A DNA stretch of 64,000 bases from Anaerolineae bacterium. Lineage in GTDB: Bacteria; Chloroflexota; Anaerolineae; Aggregatilineales; Phototrophicaceae. Shown here piece by piece: positions 32,591 through 42,390 of this stretch. Every line of letters starts with the position of its first letter. The first letter of the stretch is position 1. Under the pieces are notes generated by a model. It had not been told where the DNA came from. It made no database searches and worked only from the letters and a program-made list of their open reading frames with translations. A program made the translations under genes and the position numbers. Location: contig JAIOHM010000146.1 in assembly GCA_019912965.1 (NCBI GenBank), positions 1-64,000 on the forward strand. Reading direction: 5' to 3'.

Positions 32591-33556
32591 ATGGGTCATT
32601 GGGGCTGGCGGTGCATATTAACCGCCTTTATCAGTGTTTGGGTGGTCGGATGCAGCATCACTCATGACTCTGCCCCTACTGCTGCCCCCACTTTGTCACC
32701 CTCGCGCACCCTAACCCCTTACCTAGCGCAAACGCAAACACCACCTGCTGTTGCCTATCTCCCACCTGTTGCGCCTCAGATTACACCCACCTCCGCTATC
32801 TACACCATTCAGCCCGGTGATACCTTGCTTGGTATTGCCATTCAATTTGGCGTCGATATAAACTCACTTCGCCAGATCAACGGCGAACTCAATCCCCTGA
32901 CGCTTCCCATCGGCGCGAATATCATCATCCCCAACCCAATTTTTAATGCTGAAGGAATCCCTATCCTCCCCACCAGCACTCCACTTGCTCTCCTGCTAAC
33001 TGCTCCCACTTGCTACCCTACGCCCACTGACCAGATTTTGTGCCTCGGATTGGTGACCAATCATCTGGAAATTCCGATGCAACGGGTAACGCTGAACGTC
33101 CAGTTACTCCGGTTTGATGGCGCGCTGCTGGCCGAAAGTGAAACCAGCATTGAACAGGGAAACATTCCGGCAGGTGGTGCAGCACCATACCGTGCCTTGT
33201 TTCAGACACATTGGCAGGAATATGGTGGTGTGGCGGTGATGCTCCGCAACGCCGAAATTGCGGTGAATTCCCGGTTTATCGGGCTTGATGTACGCGACCA
33301 ACAGGCAGCGCAGCATGACGAGGAATACCGCATCGCTGCCGTCTTGCATAACGCGGCAGAACAACCTGTACGTTTAGGGCGAGCGGTCATTACTCTGCAA
33401 GATGTGCTGGGGCGGGTGGTTGGTTTCCGGGTCGTGCAGTTGCACGGCGATTTGCAACCGGGGGCGGATTATCCCCTGTTGGTCAGCACCAGCATTCAGG
33501 GCGAGCAATCCGTCACTCATCAGTTGTATGTTGAGGCGGAAAAATTCCTGCCCTGA
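32591..33556 (+). CDS. LysM-domain lipoprotein
   Basis: 321 residues. CILTAFISVWVVGCS is a lipoprotein signal with lipobox VVGC; a Thr/Pro-rich linker follows (about 27-70). One LysM domain spans about 72-117: IYTIQPGDTLLGIAIQFGVD and INGELNPLTLPIGANIIIPN. The remaining 200 residues make a beta-rich domain of unknown function (repeated NxxIxx and LxGRAVITL strands). LysM suggests binding to peptidoglycan on the outside. It is transcribed toward the polytopic protein at 33642, with 85 bases between. Confidence 0.8.
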   Translation: MGHWGWRCILTAFISVWVVGCSITHDSAPTAAPTLSPSRTLTPYLAQTQTPPAVAYLPPVAPQITPTSAIYTIQPGDTLLGIAIQFGVDINSLRQINGELNPLTLPIGANIIIPNPIFNAEGIPILPTSTPLALLLTAPTCYPTPTDQILCLGLVTNHLEIPMQRVTLNVQLLRFDGALLAESETSIEQGNIPAGGAAPYRALFQTHWQEYGGVAVMLRNAEIAVNSRFIGLDVRDQQAAQHDEEYRIAAVLHNAAEQPVRLGRAVITLQDVLGRVVGFRVVQLHGDLQPGADYPLLVSTSIQGEQSVTHQLYVEAEKFLP

Positions 33557-33641
33557 AATTGTGACATTTTTGTGAGGCCAGCAGGTAGCAAAATGGTTGC
33601 ATTCCCACTCAGTGACGATATTATTTCAAACATCGTCAGTA

Positions 33642-35045
33642 ATGGAAAGGCCGCAACCTATGGAAGGCAATGCAAGAGCACCGCAAACAGTAGGAGTATT
33701 TGCACCCATAATGGGTGCCATTATCGTCGTCTTTGTAGCGTTAACGCTGCTCGCAGGTCTGCCACCTGCCGAAAAAATAGCTGGTTTTACGCTGGGCATG
33801 ATTGTCTTGGGATTAATTACAATCGGGATAGGTCTGCTCGGCTGGCATTTACTGCTTCGCCCTCTGCCAGCCAACGTCAAAGTCAGCCCACCACTGCTTT
33901 TGACTGCTCGAACCCGCAATATTATTGCCTTATTTTTGACAATGGGAACACTTGGCATTGGGATCGCAGGTGTTTGGGATGAAATCTGGCACTCCAAATA
34001 CGGCATCCCTTTTGGTGAGGATTTCTTCTGGCGACCACACTTGATGCTTTATTTTAGCTTCCTCACGCTGATCGTTCTGGGTGGGTGGAGCTGGTGGGTA
34101 TTTATGAATCGGGGTAAGGGTACATTGCAACAGCGGTTCCGCTCCAACCCGTTACTCGGTGTCAGTTTTCTGGCAGGGGTGTACACCATTTATGCGGTGG
34201 GGGCTGATCCTATCTGGCACAGCCTGTATGGCACAGACATTGCCCCCTGGTCAGTGCCGCATTTGCTGATTTTAATCATGATTCTGGTTATGGGATCGCT
34301 GGCAGTTGCCTTCCATAATTCGCTGCTGCCACAGCGCGAATGGCGATACAGCTTCAAGTTTGCATGGCGTGATGTTTTGATTGCCTTTGTCTGGGTCGGT
34401 GCATTGGTTGATTTCACCCTGATTTTCACCGTCCAGTGGTATGCCGCCGCCGCTGGAGCAAGACAAATAACCCAAGTGCTGGGATACCCGGATTGGCTGC
34501 TGGCCGCTTTCATTACCTTTTTAGCGATCCTTTTTGGCATCATCGCTCTGCACAGCACCCGCCAGATTGGCAGTGCTACACTGGTTGGTGTACTGGCCTT
34601 CGCTGTGCGCTTCTTGCTCAATGCGGGTTTTGGTAGCGTGCGCGATGGTACACTGCCTATCTTGCTGATCCTCCCCCTGTTGGTTTCAATGGATGTCTGG
34701 TATGCGATTTCCATTCGCCGAACCCGGCAACCACCCGCATTCTGGAAGACCGCACTTATTGTTGCGGTGGTCTTTGGCATCATCGAATATCCGCTGATTG
34801 CTACCGTTTTTCCCTATTTGCCTGTAGCGCTTACGCTTATCCCCGCCCGCCTTATTGCCAGCGCAGTAACAGCGGTTGGCACCATCTGGATTGCCCAAAA
34901 ACTGGGGGAACTGGGACGCTATCGGTATGAACAATCTGCGCCTGAAGTGGCTGCCAAATCCACAACCCAGACCAGTAATCTACTCTACATCGGTTATGCT
35001 GTTTTTCTGCTGGTGTTCATCGTGACCGCCACTCCACCTGTTTGA
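33642..35045 (+). CDS. Polytopic membrane protein with duplicated WHSxYG motif
   Basis: 467 residues, about twelve hydrophobic segments. Start is ATG 33642 or 33660 (GGAAAGG upstream of the latter). Two similar outside-or-inside loops stand out: VWDEIWHSKYGIPFGEDFFW near residue 115 and ADPIWHSLYGTDIAPWSVPH near 190. Each has D-x-I-W-H-S-x-Y-G followed by a Pro-His-Leu before the next helix, so it looks like an internal duplication with paired Trp-His that could bind metal or heme. I do not recognise the family. It follows the LysM lipoprotein. Confidence 0.65.
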   Translation: MERPQPMEGNARAPQTVGVFAPIMGAIIVVFVALTLLAGLPPAEKIAGFTLGMIVLGLITIGIGLLGWHLLLRPLPANVKVSPPLLLTARTRNIIALFLTMGTLGIGIAGVWDEIWHSKYGIPFGEDFFWRPHLMLYFSFLTLIVLGGWSWWVFMNRGKGTLQQRFRSNPLLGVSFLAGVYTIYAVGADPIWHSLYGTDIAPWSVPHLLILIMILVMGSLAVAFHNSLLPQREWRYSFKFAWRDVLIAFVWVGALVDFTLIFTVQWYAAAAGARQITQVLGYPDWLLAAFITFLAILFGIIALHSTRQIGSATLVGVLAFAVRFLLNAGFGSVRDGTLPILLILPLLVSMDVWYAISIRRTRQPPAFWKTALIVAVVFGIIEYPLIATVFPYLPVALTLIPARLIASAVTAVGTIWIAQKLGELGRYRYEQSAPEVAAKSTTQTSNLLYIGYAVFLLVFIVTATPPV

Positions 35046-35061
35046 CATACGCTTTGGATGA

Positions 35062-35083
35062 AGGGGCGTGTCCTTGCGCCCCT
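35062..35083. repeat. Dispersed AGGGGCG palindrome copy
   Basis: AGGGGCG and CGCCCCT arms around TGTCCTTG; 17 bases after the polytopic gene, where it may act as a terminator. Confidence 0.55.
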
Positions 35084-35236
35084 GATAAACAGGTCGTAAC
35101 AGACATCCATTGACCTGACCATTATCTGCTCCAGCATTTTCCAAACTCAGAATCTGCCGCTATCATTATGGGAGTTTTATTTTCTGGTAAATAAGTGCCT
35201 GTTCGTGCCTCATCACTATTCCGAGGAGTCCTGATT

Positions 35237-36310
35237 GTGCTAGATGTGAAAGCCCATCTGAAAACTCTGGTCGAAGCGCATGCTCCTTCTGGCTACGAAG
35301 GTCCAATCCGCGATATTTTGCGCGAAGCCTGGGAACCGCTGACCGACAGCCTTGAACAGGACAAACTCGGCAGTTTGATCGGCATTAAAAAAGGCAGCCT
35401 GAAACCAGCGCGCAAAATCATGCTGGCTGCCCATATGGACGAAATCGGCTTGATGGTGCGCGATGTGGTTGATGGCTTTATCTTCGTTCATCGCATCAGC
35501 GGCGTGGATAACCGGGTAATGATGGCGCAGCCTGTCCGGGTGCATGGTCGCCAATCGCTGTCCGGCATCGTCGCCAGCATCCCGCCGCATTTGCTTTCCG
35601 CCAGCGCCCGCCGCAAATACCCGACGTTTGATGAACTTATCGTTGATGTTGGTCTGCCTGCCGCTGAAGTCAACGATCTGGTGCGGATCGGCGATTTGAT
35701 TACAGCGGATGTGCCACTGTTGGAGCTACAGGGCAAAAAAGTTGCGGGCAAAGCAATGGATGACCGCGCCTCGGTTGCCGCTGTCACAGTCTGTCTGGAT
35801 ATGCTACGAGACATGAGCCATCAGTGGGATGTGTATGCAGCAGCGACAGTACAGGAAGAAACGGGCTTGTATGGTGCGGCTACCGCGGCTTATCACATCC
35901 AACCGGACATCGCCATCGCGCTCGATGTAACTTTTGCCCCACAGCCCGGTATTGATGGCGACGAGGCCAAAGCAATGGGCGATGGCCCGACGCTGGGCAT
36001 CGGCCCGAATTTCCACGCCAAACTCGGCGAAAAAATCCGTGAGATCGCCAAAACCCACGAAATTAAATTGCAGGACGAGATTATCCCCGGCGCAAGCGGC
36101 ACGGATGCCTGGGCCATTCAGGTTGCCAATGAAGGCGTTCCAACTGCGCTTTTCGGCATCCCGATTCGCAATATGCACTCGCCCGTCGAAACTGTTGATC
36201 TGCGCGACATCGAACGGGCAGGGCGTCTGATGGCGCATTTCATCGCCAGCCTCGATGCTGACTTTTTAGCAGCGATTGAATGGGACGAGCTGAAAAAGAG
36301 TGAGTCGTAA
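35237..36310 (+). CDS. M42-family aminopeptidase
   Basis: 357 residues. The GTG at 35237 is chosen because GAGGAG is 9 bases upstream. AHAPSGYEGPIRDIL, IMLAAHMDEIGLMVRDV (metal His and Asp), AGKAMDDRASVAAVTVCLDM (bridging Asp), ATVQEETGLYGA (catalytic Glu pair), IALDVTFAPQPG, and IPIRNMHSPVETVDLRDIE (last His) are intact. These are dodecameric cobalt/zinc aminopeptidases that trim peptides in the cytoplasm. Single-gene unit. Confidence 0.88.
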   Translation: MLDVKAHLKTLVEAHAPSGYEGPIRDILREAWEPLTDSLEQDKLGSLIGIKKGSLKPARKIMLAAHMDEIGLMVRDVVDGFIFVHRISGVDNRVMMAQPVRVHGRQSLSGIVASIPPHLLSASARRKYPTFDELIVDVGLPAAEVNDLVRIGDLITADVPLLELQGKKVAGKAMDDRASVAAVTVCLDMLRDMSHQWDVYAAATVQEETGLYGAATAAYHIQPDIAIALDVTFAPQPGIDGDEAKAMGDGPTLGIGPNFHAKLGEKIREIAKTHEIKLQDEIIPGASGTDAWAIQVANEGVPTALFGIPIRNMHSPVETVDLRDIERAGRLMAHFIASLDADFLAAIEWDELKKSES

Positions 36311-36316
36311 CGTAGA

Positions 36317-36343
36317 CGCTGCCCAACAGGTGTTTGGGCAGCG
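36317..36343. terminator. Hairpin between convergent genes
   Basis: CGCTGCCCAA (36317-36326) pairs TTGGGCAGCG (36334-36343). No T-run; it lies between the M42 peptidase and the histidine kinase. Confidence 0.5.
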
Positions 36344-36370
36344 CGAAACAATCAAGGCGGTCATCTACTT

Positions 36371-38680
36371 TTAGTTTTGCACAGACACGCTATTTATTTT
36401 TAAATCTTCCCGCGCCACAGGAAGGGTGAACACGACTTTTGTCCCCGGCATATCCATATCGCCAATCCAGATATTTCCACCCTGCGCTTCTACCAGCCGT
36501 TTGCAAATCGCCAGTCCTAAACCTGCGCCTTTACCGGGATGCGCGAACTTGCTTTCCAACTGGCGAAAGGCTTCAAAAACCACCCCGCGCTTTTCAGCCG
36601 GAATACCCGGCCCCTGATCGGTAATTTCCACCTGAACCCAACTATCGATATGGCTGGCAACGATGCTGATCTGTGTGCCAGATGGCGCATACTTGGCGGC
36701 ATTATCCACCAGATTGACCAATATCTGTCCGGTACGCATCCGGTCAGCCCAGACGGTTGGGAGATCAGGCGGAAAATCGAGACTCAATTCATGTTCTTCA
36801 GCTAGCACATGAAGCTGACCAATAATAGAGGTTAAACAATCACTTAACTGGAAAAGTCCCGGTTCAATGCTGAAGCGTCCGGCTTCCAAGCGCGAAAGAT
36901 CAAGCAGTTGCTCGATCAGATCGGTCAAACGGTCGGAGTCCTCGCTGATGATGGACAGAAATTCGTGCTGGGCGGCTGTGTCCCAAGTCACATCATCCGC
37001 CAGCAGGGTGGTGGCGAAACCTTTGATAGCCGTCAGCGGGGTACGGAGTTCATGCGAAATCATTGCCAGAAAGTCAATTTTCAGGCGGTCAGCTTCTTCA
37101 GCTTTGGCGCGGGCAATGCGCTCGTGTTCCATCAACTCAGTCTGTTGCCTCATCAACTCGGCCTGCTGATGCTCGACCTGTTTACGTTCGGTAATATCCA
37201 GCGAAGCCAATGTTAGCCCGATAATAACTCCGTTGTCGTCAAAGATCGGTTCGGCTGTGATGTCATAGGCCATATAGGTGGACTCGCCCCTAAACTCGAC
37301 TTCGCGGCGACCTCCTTTACCCGTTCGCAGAACTTCTTCTTTGAAGTTAATGAAATTGATCATCGACTCGTAGGGCCAGACATCCTCGTCACGTTTACCG
37401 ATCAAATCTCCGGTTGTGATACCCAATGGAGGATTGTAGATCCAGGTGTAACGCTGGTCAGTATCGATGTGCGAGACAACGATGGGCGAATTTTTCAAGG
37501 CAACGCTGAAATTGGCTTCTGTCTGGCGCAGTGCATCTTCAATTAACCGCCGTTCGGTTACATCGACACCAACTGCCCAATCCACCCAATCAGAAATCGG
37601 GTACTGTTTGGAGACATTCGACCACAGGATATAACGTATTGAACCATCCTTGCAGGTGGTTTCCAGTTCCCAATCCCGGAAGTTGCCCCGGTTTGCTTCC
37701 TGATAAGCCATCATGCTGGCACGATATTCGGGGTTGGGGTAAAGCAGTTCCAATTGGTTGGGGTTATAGCAGATTTCTTCGGCGGTATATCCGGTTACAC
37801 GCTCACATTCCTTGTTCCAGACAATACGCTGGCCTTCTGCATTGTATACACTGAGCATGACGGGCATGTGTGTCAGCACGGCCTGAAGGCGACTTTCTTG
37901 CTCTTTGCGTTCCGTTATATCGGTGCAAGTGCCCACGTATCCCATAAATTGACCGTTGGGCGCGCGCAGGGGAACACCTTCATCCAACACCCAACGGTAT
38001 ATTCCATCTGCACGCCGCAAACGAAATTCCAGAGCAAACTTACCGATTTCAACAAAAGCCTGATTATAGATTGCCTTGCACTTCTGTAAATCTTCAGGGT
38101 GGATGCGGTCTACCCAACCAAACCCTAATTCCTGCTTCATATCCCGCCCTGTAAAATCCGTCCAGGCACGGTTGAAGTAGGTGCAGTGTTTATTCGGGTC
38201 ACATATCCAGACGAACACGGGCATGGCATCGGTTACGGCGCGCAGAATATCCAACCGTTCCAGCAGCCTGTCGTTATAACCGTTGACCACTGCCAGTTCG
38301 GCTTTGCGCTGGCGAACGATAAGCTCGTTGATGAAAGCGAAGGTAGCGAAGAATACCACTGCCTGTAAAACTTCGGCGTTACCGAACCCGAAGCGCTGGT
38401 CATTGACCACAAAATATTGTGTCAACACGATGCCCAGCACGCCGGAAATATACCCCGGCAGGGTTCTGAACATCAGGAAATTCAAGGCTGTGGTGATCCA
38501 TACCAGCAGGAAAGGGGTTTTGCTAAAACTTTCTTCAAACACCGCTGTGACCAGCAGCCCAATCAGCGTGAACCCGATTGCCAGCCCGCAACGTACAATC
38601 AGCGGATATGTACGCGGCGGCGGTGTGGTGACCTGTTGAGGCTGACTTAACAGATTGTGCCAGTTGTTCAGGGCTTCCAT
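36371..38680 (-). CDS. Membrane PAS-domain sensor histidine kinase
   Basis: 769 residues from ATG 38680 (GAGGAA upstream). About four N-terminal helices (25-125, KdpD/DUF4118-like layout) are followed by three PAS/PAC units: about 145-260 (AMPVFVWICDPNKHCTYFNR), 265-385 (MLSVYNAEGQRIVWNKECER) and 385-510 (NSPIVVSHIDTDQRYTWIYN). A coiled linker leads to HisKA with MISHELRTPLTAIKGFATTL (phospho-His) and a HATPase domain with LVDNAAKYAPSGT (N box), ITDQGPGIPAEK (G1) and HPGKGAGLGLAICKR (G2). No response regulator gene adjoins, so the partner is elsewhere. Confidence 0.9.
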   Translation of the reverse strand: MEALNNWHNLLSQPQQVTTPPPRTYPLIVRCGLAIGFTLIGLLVTAVFEESFSKTPFLLVWITTALNFLMFRTLPGYISGVLGIVLTQYFVVNDQRFGFGNAEVLQAVVFFATFAFINELIVRQRKAELAVVNGYNDRLLERLDILRAVTDAMPVFVWICDPNKHCTYFNRAWTDFTGRDMKQELGFGWVDRIHPEDLQKCKAIYNQAFVEIGKFALEFRLRRADGIYRWVLDEGVPLRAPNGQFMGYVGTCTDITERKEQESRLQAVLTHMPVMLSVYNAEGQRIVWNKECERVTGYTAEEICYNPNQLELLYPNPEYRASMMAYQEANRGNFRDWELETTCKDGSIRYILWSNVSKQYPISDWVDWAVGVDVTERRLIEDALRQTEANFSVALKNSPIVVSHIDTDQRYTWIYNPPLGITTGDLIGKRDEDVWPYESMINFINFKEEVLRTGKGGRREVEFRGESTYMAYDITAEPIFDDNGVIIGLTLASLDITERKQVEHQQAELMRQQTELMEHERIARAKAEEADRLKIDFLAMISHELRTPLTAIKGFATTLLADDVTWDTAAQHEFLSIISEDSDRLTDLIEQLLDLSRLEAGRFSIEPGLFQLSDCLTSIIGQLHVLAEEHELSLDFPPDLPTVWADRMRTGQILVNLVDNAAKYAPSGTQISIVASHIDSWVQVEITDQGPGIPAEKRGVVFEAFRQLESKFAHPGKGAGLGLAICKRLVEAQGGNIWIGDMDMPGTKVVFTLPVAREDLKINSVSVQN

Positions 38681-38865
38681 AACGCCCAATTCCTCGATAA
38701 CCCAATTTTGTATTTTTCACATTGTACCCAATTCGGCTGCAAAATTCGTGGCCGATAGGATTGGCTCTAGGCCACCGTGCGCGTTACAGTACTATTGTCC
38801 TAAAAATAATCGTCATTTGAGTGCAGTTCACAATCGGGTTTATTTGCCCGTCGAGCGAGGATTTT

Positions 38866-39912
38866 ATGACTACCCTTTTACAACGCGCACAACAGGAAGG
38901 TACGCCGTTAATTGATGGCGAAACCGTAACATTCGTCTGGGCAGGGGAAAATCCGCCACAGTTAATTGGCGATTTCACCTATTGGGAATGGGGCGATGGG
39001 CCGCGCAACCTCACCGAAGCTGAATCGGGTGTGTGGACATATTCACTGTCGCTGCCGCCCGATGCCTACATCGAATATATTTATGTGCGGGGTGAAGACC
39101 GTCTGCCTGATCCTTTCAATAAACGTCGTATCACTAATGGCATGGGCAAAATGAATGCTCACTTCGCCATGCCGGATTGTAAGCACACTGATCTGGTGAA
39201 ACATGCACCGGGTGTGCCCGCCGGGACGGTGACACAGCACCAGATCAAGGGTGCATTCACCATCGCTAATGGCTCACGCCCGGTCTATCTCTATAAACCG
39301 CCGACGGACGAACCCGTTCCGCTATTGTTTGTGCTGGACGGCAAGGATTATTTCGCGCGGGCCAAGCTGCCGATCATCGTCGATAATCTGATCGCGCAGG
39401 GGCGTATTCCACCCATCGCTTTGGCAGGCCCACAACACGGCGGACGCGCGCGGTTTATAGAGTATTTATGCAGCGATGCGACCATTGCTTTTCTGGGGCG
39501 CGAGGTGTTGAAGGTGGCCCAGGAAAATCTGAACCTGATCGACATTGAGAAAAATCCCGGCGCATATGGAATCCTGGGCGCGTCGATGGGCGGATTGATG
39601 GCGCTGTATACGGGGCTGCGTGTGCCAGAAATTTTCGGGCGGGTTATCAGCCAATCCGGGGCGTTCGGCTTCGATCTTTCCGGCAAGGATACGGTGATTT
39701 ACGATCTGGTACGGAATGCACCGCCGCGCCCGATCAAGCTGTGGATGGATGTTGGGCGTTATGAATGGCTCATCACCGCCAACCGCAAGATGCGCCATAC
39801 GCTCACCGAAAAAGGCTATGATTTCACTTACCGCGAATACAATGGCGGTCACAATTACACCTTCTGGCGGGATGAAGTGGCACACGGTCTGGAGACGGTT
39901 TTTCAGAAATAA
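38866..39912 (+). CDS. Esterase of the enterochelin-esterase (esterase D) type with N-terminal E-set domain
   Basis: 348 residues. An N-terminal CBM48-like E-set domain (about 20-110: VTFVWAGENPPQLIGDFTYW) precedes an alpha/beta hydrolase (about 130-348): PLLFVLDGKDYFARAKLPII, GILGASMGGLMALYTGLRVP (nucleophile Ser), VGRYEWLITANRKMRHTL (Asp region) and YNGGHNYTFWRDEVAHGLE (His). This is the architecture of Fes/IroE and glycosyl-ester hydrolases, but the substrate (siderophore, feruloyl or other) is unknown. No signal peptide. GCGAGG precedes the ATG. Confidence 0.82.
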   Translation: MTTLLQRAQQEGTPLIDGETVTFVWAGENPPQLIGDFTYWEWGDGPRNLTEAESGVWTYSLSLPPDAYIEYIYVRGEDRLPDPFNKRRITNGMGKMNAHFAMPDCKHTDLVKHAPGVPAGTVTQHQIKGAFTIANGSRPVYLYKPPTDEPVPLLFVLDGKDYFARAKLPIIVDNLIAQGRIPPIALAGPQHGGRARFIEYLCSDATIAFLGREVLKVAQENLNLIDIEKNPGAYGILGASMGGLMALYTGLRVPEIFGRVISQSGAFGFDLSGKDTVIYDLVRNAPPRPIKLWMDVGRYEWLITANRKMRHTLTEKGYDFTYREYNGGHNYTFWRDEVAHGLETVFQK

Positions 39913-40052
39913 GGAACGAAGGATGAGTATTAGATGATGGCTGAAAGCTAACGGCTTCATCGGTTTAGCCTTGTGCAAGGCTTGTGCTCCTAACATCAGC
40001 ACAATAACCGCGCTGCATCGGGCAGCAGCAGTACCTGTGAGTACCAAGAATT

Positions 40053-40958
40053 ATGGAACCCCTTGTTAGCATCATCGTTCTGAATTACAACGGTCGGGAA
40101 GATACGTTGGCCTGTTTGCGGTCGCTGGAGCACCTGACATACCGCAACGCCAATGTGATTGTGGTGGATAACGCCTCGTCGGATGGCTCTGAAGCTGCCA
40201 TTCGTGCTGCTCATCCGGCTCTCACGTTTATTCAGACGGGTGCGAATCTGGGTTTTACAGGCGGGAATAATGTTGGAATCCGTCACGCCCTGGAAAATGG
40301 GGCAGATTATGTGCTGCTGTTGAATAACGATACCATCGTCGCGCCGGATTTCATCAGCGTGATGGTCGAGGTGATGGAGCAGAACCCGGATATCGGCGTA
40401 GTTGGCCCGATGATTTATTACTTCAGCGCACCGGAAACGATCTGGTCGGCAGGCGGGAAAATCGACTGGACGCGCGGCCTGACCAGCATGGTCGGCGTGA
40501 ATGAGGAAGATAAATCGCAGTATGGCCTCAGTCCCCGGCAAACGGATTTTGTGACGGGCTGTGCCTTGATGGCAAAGCGGGCGGTCTGGGAAAAAGCCGG
40601 ATTGCTGGACGATAAGTTCTTCATGTACTACGAAGAAACTGAATGGTGCGTCCGTGCCACCCGTGCCGGATACAAAATCATGCTGATTCCGGCTGCGATG
40701 ATCTGGCATAAAATTTCGCTGGAAGCCCGTGCCACATCGCCGCGCACCTATTACTACATGACGCGCAACCGTTTGCTGTTTCTGCACCGTACCCGCGCTG
40801 GATACGGTAGCTGGTTCTATACTTTGAGCGAATATGCCCGCACCTTTTTAAGCTGGTCAGTGCGTCCCAAGTGGGCGGAAAAACGCCCGTTACGCCGCAT
40901 CATGTGGCAGGCCATCCGCGATTATTGGGATGGGCGCTTCGGGCAAGTGGCTGTTTAG
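40053..40958 (+). CDS. Family 2 glycosyltransferase
   Basis: 301 residues. LVSIIVLNYNGREDTLACLR (nucleotide-sugar loop), VIVVDNASSDGS, YVLLLNNDTIVAPDF (DxD-like NND), MYYEETEWCVRATRAGYKIM (ED/QxxRW-like) are those of GT2 rhamnosyltransferases of surface glycans. The C-terminal 50 residues are basic and amphipathic, suggesting membrane contact. It is the first of three consecutive surface-glycan genes. No ribosome site is visible. Confidence 0.87.
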   Translation: MEPLVSIIVLNYNGREDTLACLRSLEHLTYRNANVIVVDNASSDGSEAAIRAAHPALTFIQTGANLGFTGGNNVGIRHALENGADYVLLLNNDTIVAPDFISVMVEVMEQNPDIGVVGPMIYYFSAPETIWSAGGKIDWTRGLTSMVGVNEEDKSQYGLSPRQTDFVTGCALMAKRAVWEKAGLLDDKFFMYYEETEWCVRATRAGYKIMLIPAAMIWHKISLEARATSPRTYYYMTRNRLLFLHRTRAGYGSWFYTLSEYARTFLSWSVRPKWAEKRPLRRIMWQAIRDYWDGRFGQVAV

Positions 40959-40965
40959 TTTTCAG

Positions 40966-41035
40966 TTGCCAGTTACCAGAGTCGATAATCATTGACCACT
41001 CTGTGTTCTCAGTGTCCTCTGTGGTGAAAACAAAA
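40966..41035 (+). repeat. Word-repeat DNA directly before the GT4 gene
   Basis: AGTTGCCAGTTACCAGA and CTCTGTGTTCTCAGTGTCCTC are low-complexity repeats related to words at 21220-21275 and 42350-42385. It lacks a ribosome site and abuts the GT4 start. Confidence 0.45.
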
Positions 41036-42229
41036 ATGCATATCGTCTTTATCTCGTGGTGGTGGCCTTACCCGGCCAATAACGGCTCTAAAATCCGTAT
41101 TTATAACCTGCTGCGTCATCTGGCAAAGAACCATCAGGTGACGCTGCTTTCATTTGCTGAACCGGACGAAGCCACGCCGGAACAGATTGCCCATTTACGG
41201 GAATTCTGCGCCCGCGTGGAGGCTGTGCCCAAGCCGACCTATAATCCGACGGCGACCAAAGCGGTGCTGGGTTATCTCTCCCGCTGGCCGCGTTCGCTGG
41301 TGGATGTCTACAGCCTGACGATGGCGAGTCTGTTGGAAAAGATCGTTGATGAAGAAACGGTTGACCTCATTATCGCTTCGGAATTCCAGACCATCCGGTA
41401 TCTGGAAATCGCGCCAGAAATTCCGGCTATCCTCGACCAGATCGAAATCACCAGTTTTTATGATCGGGTGAAGGCTGCTTCGGGGACATCTGGACGGTTG
41501 CGGGCACAACTCACTGTCACCAAACTGGAAAGTGCGCTCAAAAATCTGCTGGTGCGCGGCGTGGCTTTCAGCGTGGTTTCGGAGCATGAACAGGCGTTGA
41601 TGCGCCGCTTCAGCCCGCCGAACGGACGCATTGAAGTGGTGCCGAACGGGGTGGATACAGTTGCTAACCAGCCGAATCCAGCTATTCAACCGCAGCCGGA
41701 TACGATTATCTACAGCGGCGCGGTCACCTATTTTGCTAATCTGGACGCGGCGCAGTTTTTCATCCGCGAAGTGTTCCCGCTGATTCGTCAGCAAAAACCG
41801 GGGGCCACTTTCACGGTCACAGGCGGAACGGGCAATGTGGATGTCAGCGATTTGAAAGCCCAGCCCGGCGTGGTTTTCAGCGGCTATCTGCCTTTGGTTG
41901 CCCCAGCGATTCAGGCCAGTTGGGTGAACGTTGTGCCATTACGGTTGGGCAGTGGGACGCGCCTGAAAATTCTGGAAAGCATGGCACTGGGTGTTCCTCT
42001 CGTCAGCACGACCAAAGGTGCGGAAGGTTTGCACGTCCACCCCGGCGAAGATATTCTCATTGCGGATACCCCGCAGGCGATGGCTGACACGATTTTGAGC
42101 CTGTTTAGCGATGCTGATTTACGCGCGCGCCTCGTCCGCAACGGACGTACAATGGTGGAACAGTCCTATGATTGGGGCGTGATCGCCGCCCAACTGATGA
42201 CTCTGATTGACGAATTGGCGAAGCAGTGA
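41036..42229 (+). CDS. Family 4 glycosyltransferase
   Basis: 397 residues from ATG 41036. N-terminal acceptor domain: ISWWWPYPANNGSKIRIYNL (GG/NG loop) and LLRHLAKNHQVTLLSF. C-terminal GT-B domain with IEVVPNGVDT, TIIYSGAVTYFANLDAAQFF and SGTRLKILESMALGVPLVST (the E-x7-E motif with K/R), KGAEGLHVHPGEDI. Typical of sugar transferases for exopolysaccharide or glycolipid. It is between a GT2 and a GT-C-like gene, separated from the GT2 by repeat DNA. Confidence 0.87.
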   Translation: MHIVFISWWWPYPANNGSKIRIYNLLRHLAKNHQVTLLSFAEPDEATPEQIAHLREFCARVEAVPKPTYNPTATKAVLGYLSRWPRSLVDVYSLTMASLLEKIVDEETVDLIIASEFQTIRYLEIAPEIPAILDQIEITSFYDRVKAASGTSGRLRAQLTVTKLESALKNLLVRGVAFSVVSEHEQALMRRFSPPNGRIEVVPNGVDTVANQPNPAIQPQPDTIIYSGAVTYFANLDAAQFFIREVFPLIRQQKPGATFTVTGGTGNVDVSDLKAQPGVVFSGYLPLVAPAIQASWVNVVPLRLGSGTRLKILESMALGVPLVSTTKGAEGLHVHPGEDILIADTPQAMADTILSLFSDADLRARLVRNGRTMVEQSYDWGVIAAQLMTLIDELAKQ

Positions 42230-42288
42230 CCGAAGGCTCAAGAACTCGTAAATGGGTTATTGGTAAATGCCAATCGGGACTCTCTGCC

Positions 42289-42315
42289 AGGGCTGACACA
42301 CGGGTCAGCCCCTAC
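42289..42315. repeat. Dispersed AGGGCTGAC palindrome variant
   Basis: AGGGCTGAC and GTCAGCCCCT arms, ending CTAC as in the other copies. Confidence 0.5.
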
Positions 42316-42390
42316 AAAAGAAAAACTGTATCCAGATTTATTTGCTTGACGCAATACTAATCACTAAAAACCAAGAACCAATAACTTTCT

